A DNA stretch of 64,000 nucleotides from Taudactylus pleione (taxonomy: Eukaryota; Chordata; Amphibia; Anura; Myobatrachidae): contig JAUIMM010000702.1 in the NCBI GenBank assembly GCA_031769625.1, forward strand, positions 3,146,501 to 3,210,500, read 5' to 3'. Positions 61,106 through 64,000 of this stretch are shown here, in pieces. Below the pieces are notes generated by a model. That model was not told the origin of the DNA, made no database searches, and saw only the letters and a program-made list of their open reading frames with translations. Numbering within the stretch: the stretch's first letter is position 1; the number at the start of each line of letters is the position of its first letter. The translations under genes and the position numbers were made by a program.

Positions 61106-63060
61106 CTAATTCCTAAGGAGGACCAACAGATGGTGAAGGCCCTGCATAAGCCCGGTGACCTGCTCCAGCATACGGCCCACACAATTCACTATCTCTTCCC
61201 GACGCCTCTGTTCCTCTGTGGGTGACAAAAGTTTGGGGATTAATAAATCGATAATGAAGCAACATTGTAAAAAAACACAAAACAAGCAACCCAAAACTTA
61301 CAAGCTTGTGGGCCAAAAAAACATTACACGGATAAAACCCAGCACCCCAAAATGTCTAAGGGCAAAAATACAAGGGCCCTAAAAAAAGGCACACAGGTGT
61401 GATATGTGTATGGTGACATCAGCAGGAACAGGTAAAGACAACCCCCAAAAATACCCTAAGGCGACAAAAAGTCAAAAAAAATGGGGACGACACATGATTA
61501 CATACAAACAGTTTGTGGTGTCCAAAATAAACTTTAAAAACATACCGTTCTCCAAAACGACAGAGCCAGAAGCCACTCCCTGGACCACCTCGGAGGTGGC
61601 TACATTACCCAACCCGAGGGGCAAGGTGTTTTCGGGATCCTGGGAGGGGGTATTTGGAGGAGGGACGGATGGAGGAGAGGGGGAATTGGGCTGGAGGGGA
61701 AGTAGGCCTGAAATTTCGGCCACAGGGTCTGGGGAGGAGGGGGTAATAGAGGAATTGGGGGTTAGAGAGAGGGGCCGGGACCGGCGTCTTGTGTGGCGAT
61801 GCCACCGTAGTGTTTGCTGTGCCCCTAAAAAATGACCAAAAAATTGTGGTTAGTTTCAACAGGAAACCAAAAAAAAAAAAAAAACACAATAGGACAGACA
61901 AGAAAACATGCACATGCAGATATGACTGCAATGACTCAATAGGACTGACATGAAAACATGCACATGCAGATATGACTACAATGACTCAATAGGACAGACA
62001 TGAAAACATGCACATGCAGATATGACTACAATGACTCAATAGGACAGACATGAAAACATGCACATGCAGATATGACTACAATGACTCAATAGGACAGACA
62101 TGAAAACATGCACATGCAGATATGACTACAATGACTCAATAGGACAGACATGAAAACATGCACATGCAGATATGACTACAATGACTCAATAGGACAGACA
62201 AGAAAACATGCACATGCAGATATGACTACAATGACTCAATAGGACAGACATGAAAACATGCACATGCAGATATGACTACAATGACTCAATAGGACAGACA
62301 TGAAAACATGCACATGCAGATATGACTACAATGACTCAATAGGACAGACAAGAAAACATGCACATGCAGATATGACTACAATGACTCAATAGGACAGCCA
62401 TGAAAACATGCACATGCAGATATGACTACAATGACTCAATAGGACAGACATGAAAACATGCACATGCAGATATGACTACAATGACTCAATAGGACAGACA
62501 AGAAAACATGCACATGCAGATATGACTACAATGACTCAATAGGACAGACATGAAAACATGCACATGCAGATATGACTACAATGACTCAATAGGACAGACA
62601 TGAAAACATGCACATGCAGATATGACTACAATGACTCAATAGGACAGACATGAAAACATGCACATGCAGATATGACTACAATGACTCAATAGGACAGACA
62701 TGAAAACATGCTCATGCAGATATGACTACAATGACTCAATAGGACAGACATGAAAACATGCACACGCAGTTAGGGCCCACAAGATAAACTTGAAAACCAC
62801 AGTCCAGAACACTTACTTTCCGCAATCTGCATGCGAAAGCATGCCAGCAAGCGGGGCGTCCGCCGGTGCAGGTCCGACCACCTGCGCTCCAGCTGGCCAA
62901 TATGTCGGCGTGAGCCGAAGGAGCGCAGGCATCGACGTACCTCCGCATATGCGGAACGCTTGCGCCTATTGGAGATGGGTGAAGGCTGACTGGTGATCCT
63001 CCTGTCCATCACCTCCGTCAGCACCAGCAGTTCGCGCCTGGTGAATGCGGCGGATCTCAT
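61106..63060 (-). CDS. Harbinger copy 2: second-type Myb/SANT-like protein (210 aa)
   Basis: Exons 63060-62817, 61824-61546 and 61215-61106 (244, 279 and 110 nt) join to 633 nt. Exons one and three have the same length as in copy 1; exon two is 30 nt shorter, a whole number of codons. The N-terminal domain (FTRRELLVLTEV to QLERRWSDLHRRTPRLL) is about 85% identical to copy 1. The proline/serine-rich middle and the C-terminal helix (EEQRRREE, then LMQGLHHLLVLLRN) are much more diverged, about 44% identical in the last 36 residues. Frame survival despite this divergence is the best evidence that the gene is real. The first intron carries the 50-bp array. Confidence 0.82.
61891..62769 (-). repeat. 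50-bp tandem array, 17 units plus a partial one
   Basis: Units start AGGACAGACATGAAAACATG at exact 50-bp steps from 61891 and are almost identical. AGACAAGAAAAC variants occur in the units at 61891, 62191, 62341 and 62491. The array lies in the first intron of the second-type Myb gene. Copy 1 has only three diverged units there. Confidence 0.98.
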
Positions 63061-63679
63061 GATGGCAATGGTGTTTTTTTGTCAAAATAGTTTTAATAAA
63101 GCACCACAAAAAAATTTGATTGGCTAATGTATTTGGGAAATTAACAGGACAAATTCTATTGGTTAGTGTATGAGTCATGTGTTCGACAGGGCCATAAATC
63201 TCTTGAGAGTTATGTTAGGCTTGAAGCAGTGACATGTGTAAGCAAATTTAAATAAAGAAATGAACCACAGAAAACTTGTGGGGAGACAAACAAATAGAAC
63301 AATTGTTTAATTGGGGCTAACAATAAAAGCGAAGGTTTCAGCCGTACGTATTCTGCGAGCAAATACAAACACGGACAAGATTAAAGTTTATTGCATTGTG
63401 TTGAAAAAAAAAACAATTAAGCTAATTGATACATTGATTGGCATGATACGATTGAGGGAGGTAGGCCGAAAAAACGAGCAGGTAATCGGAATCTGACAGT
63501 CCCACTTCCGGTTTGTACTTGTGCGTGCGTTCCCTTCAAGCCATTTCAGGGATGTACGCTCGCTATTTGGCACGCTCGTTAGTCAGAGGAGGGGTCGCCT
63601 GAGTTAGCTGCGTACGAAAATACTAGCGAGTGCTTGAATTTAAATATTTTTTTACGTACGCCGAATCTGAATCAGGGCC

Positions 63680-64000
63680 AATGTTCCCAAGGTGCTGCAC
63701 AGTGTAAGGCTTGTGCCAAACCTAACACCTACAGGTAAATTTACTAAGAAATTGAGTCTGGTCAAGTTTTTTTTTTTTTTTTTAACTCGATTAGCATCGC
63801 CGAAACTCGGGTGATTTGAGGCTTATGAAACTCATAAATTTGCTAAGAGTGAGCTTAGCTGAGAGTGAGATGTCCCATGGTGAAGCAGATCAAGATTTCT
63901 CCCCTGAGTAGCAAGTTTGGAAGGAGATTACTCACCCAAGATTGCAGTGTCTTCTCTCTGCAAAACTCTACCGAGCAAGCAGCCTGCACATATTAGTGAG
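63680..64000. other. Flanking sequence right of Harbinger copy 2
   Basis: A poly-T run (about 63768-63783) and no recognised gene or element. Confidence 0.5.

Larger units (their letters stand above)
55777..63679 (-). mobile_element. Three-gene Harbinger transposon, copy 2 (7.90 kb, inverted)
   Basis: It runs opposite to copy 1. The left end begins GGCCCTCATTCAGAGCCACT; the right end is GATTCAGATTC-type (TCTGAATCAGGGCC) and has lost about 20 bp next to the terminus. AAT flanks both sides (55774-55776; 63680-63682). All three genes are intact in frame and splice sites. It is 640 bp longer than copy 1 mainly because of a 50-bp tandem array (61891-62769). Strand is given for the first-type Myb gene. 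Confidence 0.93.

Noticed and set aside
61891..62769. Regular 50-bp repeats resembling a CRISPR array
   Set aside because: There are no unique spacers; the whole 50 bp is repeated, in an intron of a eukaryotic transposon gene.

Overview
The window is vertebrate nuclear DNA, most likely from a frog. Evidence: a spliced minus-strand gene with GT-AG introns of 0.6 to 20 kb, and a dense load of Harbinger, hAT, Tigger and gypsy-type elements. The species cannot be named from the sequence.

The only host gene I can support is the pro-epidermal growth factor gene (egf), read right to left from 53202 to 2481. Nine coding exons were placed with matching splice phases: two EGF-like modules (53080-53202, 42423-42548), the YWTD beta-propeller (41637-41773, 38191-38339, 35383-35487, 30878-31104, 25384-25551), a linker (5147-5317) and another EGF-like module (2481-2597). 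The gene enters from the right and leaves to the left, so the signal peptide, first propeller, mature EGF hormone and transmembrane exons lie outside. I could not find an exon for the EGF-like module that human EGF has after the second propeller. The flanking exons would still join in frame without it.

The introns are filled with mobile DNA. The most striking elements are two full-length Harbinger transposons in opposite orientation (15813-23074 and 55777-63679). Each has matching termini, a 3-bp target duplication and three intact spliced genes: a DDE transposase of 369 aa, a Myb/SANT-like protein of 342 aa, and a second, different Myb/SANT-like protein of 220 or 210 aa. Transposase and first Myb gene are divergent around a repeat-bearing intergenic region. 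The second Myb gene converges on the transposase from the other end. In Harbinger elements the Myb-like partner is known to help transposase nuclear import and end recognition, so a second such partner is unusual.

Between the first two EGF-like exons lies a 6.7-kb hAT element (45983-52652, perfect 8-bp target duplication). The catalytic core of its transposase has been replaced by a tandem array of about 139-bp units, and its upstream region carries a second array of 20 related units of about 155 bp. Around these are a complete solo LTR carrying its own minisatellite (39786-41138), a gypsy gag remnant (43147-45250), a Tigger/MER2-like element (3686-4107), nested hAT elements (24280-25053; 29885-30557), and many short inverted-repeat elements. 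Several of those carry 3-bp target duplications and GGGCCTGATTCAG-type ends related to the Harbinger copies. Remaining stretches are intron sequence with nothing further that I recognise.
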